From positions 1-5,207 of the forward strand of contig USAX01000129.1 of assembly GCA_900552705.1 (NCBI GenBank): DNA of 5,207 bases, in the 5' to 3' direction. The DNA is from an uncultured Collinsella sp. (GTDB lineage: Bacteria; Actinomycetota; Coriobacteriia; Coriobacteriales; Coriobacteriaceae). The first letter of the stretch is position 1. The number at the start of each line of letters is the position of its first letter. Of the stretch, positions 5,109-5,207 are shown piece after piece. Made by a program: the position numbers and the translations under genes. The notes under the pieces are model-generated. The model saw only the letters and a list, made by a program, of their open reading frames with translations. It made no database searches and had not been told where the DNA came from.

Positions 5109-5161
5109 CGCATCCCGGTTCCGTGGTTGGCTTAATTACCTACCGCCTTTGTGTGTTTTGA

Positions 5162-5190
5162 ATAGTACGAGCATTGTTTCCCTCGGTCAA
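5162..5190 (-). promoter_or_regulatory. metY: Sigma-70-type promoter of metY
   Basis: TTGACC (5190-5185) and TACTAT (5167-5162) are separated by exactly 17 bases on the minus strand and match consensus at five of six positions each. This is the best promoter in the window. Transcription should begin near 5155. Confidence 0.75.
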
Positions 5191-5207
5191 TCACTTAAAA
5201 GCGCTAA

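Larger units (their letters stand above)
4979..5155 (-). promoter_or_regulatory. metY: Long structured 5' leader of metY
   Basis: About 177 bases separate the predicted transcription start from the metY ATG. The leader carries a 17-codon reading frame with a strong ribosome site (5040-5108) and two alternative stems around its 3' half. After these come a U-rich stretch (about 4999-5021) and the metY ribosome site, which sits in a small GATC-AAGGA-GATC loop (4983-4995). I found none of the conserved core of SAM-I type riboswitches. Control by translation of the leader frame is therefore a reasonable reading, but it is inferred. Confidence 0.55.

Noticed and set aside
3521..5161. A 546-codon open frame on the plus strand
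   Set aside because: It is almost entirely antisense to metY, which has all PLP-enzyme motifs. Its translation is low-complexity Gly/Val/Leu and lacks known domains. Long antisense frames are common in GC-rich DNA.
4979..5161. SAM riboswitch in the metY leader
   Set aside because: The conserved SAM-I core near GATGAAACCCGGCAACC is absent, and no SAM-II or SAM-IV core could be recognised by eye. A covariance-model scan would settle it.

Overview
The window looks like chromosomal DNA of a high-GC actinobacterium of the class Coriobacteriia, and Collinsella is my best guess. The clues are GC-rich third codon positions, clear Shine-Dalgarno sites, GGCGCC-core terminators, and the style of a secreted coiled-coil protein. 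The genus is inferred from overall look, not from a search. I see no mobile element, CRISPR array, tRNA or rRNA.

Layout. (1) Bases 1-132 hold the start of a minus-strand aldo/keto reductase gene that runs off the left edge. (2) Diverging from it, 278-1048 (+) encodes a cyclase-family (kynurenine-formamidase-like) metal hydrolase. (3) A hairpin with a T-run lies at 1122-1148, followed by a ketopantoate-reductase-family gene at 1166-2080 (+), which ends in a bidirectional terminator near 2119-2158. (4) Two minus-strand genes face it: a 68-residue two-helix membrane protein (2189-2395) and a 257-residue secreted protein with a coiled coil and a C-terminal 3D-like domain (2582-3355), with a terminator between them. 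(5) A 312-base intergenic stretch (3356-3667) is packed with dyads and repeats. (6) 3668-4978 (-) encodes a complete O-acetylhomoserine sulfhydrylase (MetY type), with a promoter near 5162-5190 and a leader of about 177 bases.

The genes do not form one pathway. Each seems to be its own transcription unit, with a terminator or promoter between most pairs. MetY makes homocysteine (methionine and sulfur assimilation), the ketopantoate reductase would serve pantothenate/CoA synthesis, and the small and secreted proteins belong to the cell envelope.

The most interesting part is the metY leader. It contains a 17-codon upstream reading frame with a near-perfect ribosome binding site and two cysteine codons. 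Two alternative RNA stems overlap its 3' half. This is the layout expected of a translation-coupled sulfur-responsive leader, but that function is inferred. Secondary points are the palindrome cluster at 3481-3607 and three ACGCA repeats with an 11-base period just before the secreted-protein gene's ribosome binding site.
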